Below, piece after piece: positions 62,986 to 64,000 of a stretch of 64,000 bases of DNA. This DNA is from Bradyrhizobium sp. CSA112 (GTDB lineage Bacteria; Pseudomonadota; Alphaproteobacteria; Rhizobiales; Xanthobacteraceae). The number at the start of each line of letters is the position of its first letter. Position 1 is the first letter of the stretch. The DNA lies in contig NZ_JAACFS010000014.1 in assembly GCF_029051645.1 (NCBI RefSeq), forward strand, positions 98,339-162,338, given 5' to 3'. Under the pieces are notes generated by a model. The model was not told the origin of the DNA, ran no database searches, and saw only the letters and a program-made list of their open reading frames with translations. The position numbers were made by a program, and so were the translations under genes.

Positions 62986-63171
62986 CTATTTGGCTCTAAG
63001 CGCTCTGAGAGCCGCAATAGCCTCAGCCGCAGGTTCTCGTGCGTGAGGCTCGCGAGACATCCAAAACCGATATTTGCGCGGCTCGCGGCGTTTGAGGATC
63101 GGCCAAGTAAATGCCATCGCGCGCGTGATACTGCCATCTTTATCAACGAGCCAAATCCGACCGAGGCTCAA
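62986..63171 (-). CDS. Short hypothetical protein, possibly N-terminally truncated
   Basis: The minus-strand frame from a TTG at 63171 reads MSLGRIWLVDKDGSITRAMA followed by FTWPILKRREPRKYRFWM and AREPAAEAIAALRALRAK, 61 residues. An in-frame TAA lies about 40 bases upstream. GGAGG stands 24 bases before the TTG, too far for it, and immediately before other frames. It may be the end of a longer gene that lost frame. The body looks coding. Confidence 0.4.
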   Translation of the reverse strand: MSLGRIWLVDKDGSITRAMAFTWPILKRREPRKYRFWMSREPHAREPAAEAIAALRALRAK

Positions 63172-63468
63172 CGGAATAGGCGTTTCTTCAATTCGCCTCC
63201 ATTAGCTGGGACTAGGTTCAACGGCCCGTCGAAATCTCTTGAACACCATTGGCTTCCCCTCGTTTTCCCGCACATATACTAATAGCCAAAACCCAGCCGT
63301 CCAGCGGGCGGTTACACGCGCCGCCTGTGCGGTGGTCCGGCTCCCGCGCTTCCTTCTTGAGGCCTCCGGACCGGATGACTGGCCAGCGGGCTTCTCTGGG
63401 ACACCGGGTCATCAGGCCCATTTAACGTTAGGGCTGCAGGTTCAGGCGGATCAACGATAGAGCGTTTG

Positions 63469-63644
63469 ATGGAAGAATACCGGGCCCATGTTATCGGGCC
63501 GGACGGCCACATTATCAATCGGGTCGATATCCGCTGCTCTGACGAGAAAGAGGCGCGGCGGCTCGAAAGGTCGCCCTTGATGGCCACGCCATTGAGCTTT
63601 GGCAAGCCGACCGCTTCATAGAACGCTTTGAACTAGAGCAGTAA
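63469..63644 (+). pseudogene. Small hypothetical gene with a 1-base deletion
   Basis: The frame starting at 63469 is MEEYRAHVIGPDGHIINRVD, IRCSDEKEARRLE, then unrelated residues. Dropping back one base at about 63565 (CGAAAGGTCGCC) restores VALDGHAIELWQADRFIERF ending ELEQ. That layout (MxEYRAxxIGPDGHI...DGHAIELWQxDR) is a small protein type that I recall in many Bradyrhizobium genomes. One base is missing, so it is a pseudogene or an error. Confidence 0.65.
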
Positions 63645-64000
63645 GGCCTGCCTCAGTTGCGGGTGCCCATCTTTTTCGAATGTCGCCTGTTGACCCAAAG
63701 CTGTCATTAGAGCGGCAGCGAAAGCTGATCCCTTGCATTACCAGAGAAAATGATTGCTGATAATCTCATCGTATACAGCGGGATCGGACCTGTTCGTGTT
63801 TTCGGGTGGCGCCGTGCACTCTTTCGTCTCTTCCTGTACCTCCGCTATTAGGTCAATGGTGCTGCCCGAGGCACCGAGTTCCGAACGTTGCCACGCGGCA
63901 CCATCGTGCCGCCATGCTTTGGTCAAAACTGCATTGAGTGGTTGGCGGGGTCGTCGATGTAGTGAAAATGCGACCGCCCTCTTTCGGGTGACATTGGACG
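63645..64000. other. Last 356 bases, no confident gene
   Basis: A minus-strand frame near 63738-63926 has a TTG start and mixed composition, which is too weak to call. The sequence runs off the window end. Confidence 0.4.

Noticed and set aside
63738..63926. A 62-codon minus-strand frame near the right end
   Set aside because: TTG start, no ribosome-binding site, mixed composition, and no match to anything I recognise.

Overview
The window looks like a chromosome segment of a Bradyrhizobium-type alphaproteobacterium (Nitrobacteraceae). This rests on recalled protein families (DUF1236, DUF3096, DUF6894, TIGR02301, split glyQ/glyS, an AcuI-type reductase), on high G+C with strong third-position bias in the left half, and on the many 90-165 bp intergenic palindromes. 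No database was searched, so genus is an inference and names are family-level calls.

Left half (about 1-31,330) is ordered core genome: a partial octaprenyl diphosphate synthase, an RNA/DNA methyltransferase, an S49 protease, glyQS, pyruvate phosphate dikinase with a histone-H1-like N-terminus, a cell wall hydrolase, an MFS carrier, an AcuI-type reductase, a DUF2339 membrane protein, a coupled HD-hydrolase/tag/ygfZ operon, a dihydroorotase-like enzyme lacking one metal-binding His, repair and Nudix genes, a GNAT/FAD-oxidase pair, a Sua5/TsaC-type gene and tRNA-Pro(CGG).

Right half (31,331-64,000) is accessory. A tyrosine integrase and an excisionase-like gene abut the tRNA-Pro 3' end, which marks an island junction. 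Next come a vapBC module with a palindromic operator, a 44-nt initiator-tRNA 3'-end remnant (a second, decayed att-like scar), and remnants of radC, a DUF2285 gene and a second integrase. Inside this are two working-looking modules: a PEP mutase/isocitrate lyase-family enzyme convergent with a five-gene peptide/nickel-type ABC importer, and dinB coupled to a broken SRAP gene.

From 45 to 50 kb, small hypothetical genes alternate with gaps. From 51.7 to 56.3 kb lies a compact copper/silver operon: a His-rich exported protein, a small lipoprotein, a TolC-like protein, a Tat-exported multicopper oxidase, a cupredoxin and a CusF-like protein. FkbM, OpgC and DUF3859 genes follow. The right end holds metal- and stress-related genes, several carrying single frameshifts (merB, an ECF41 sigma factor, an AbiEii toxin fragment), and an unexplained 200-bp array of a 15-bp motif in both orientations around a 21-bp hairpin (60,839-61,039).

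The best candidates for something undescribed are the 60.8-61.0 kb array, the two unnamed leader proteins of the copper operon, and several unannotated micro-genes. The number of frameshifts right of 42 kb means either a decaying island or local assembly error; read-level checking would separate these.
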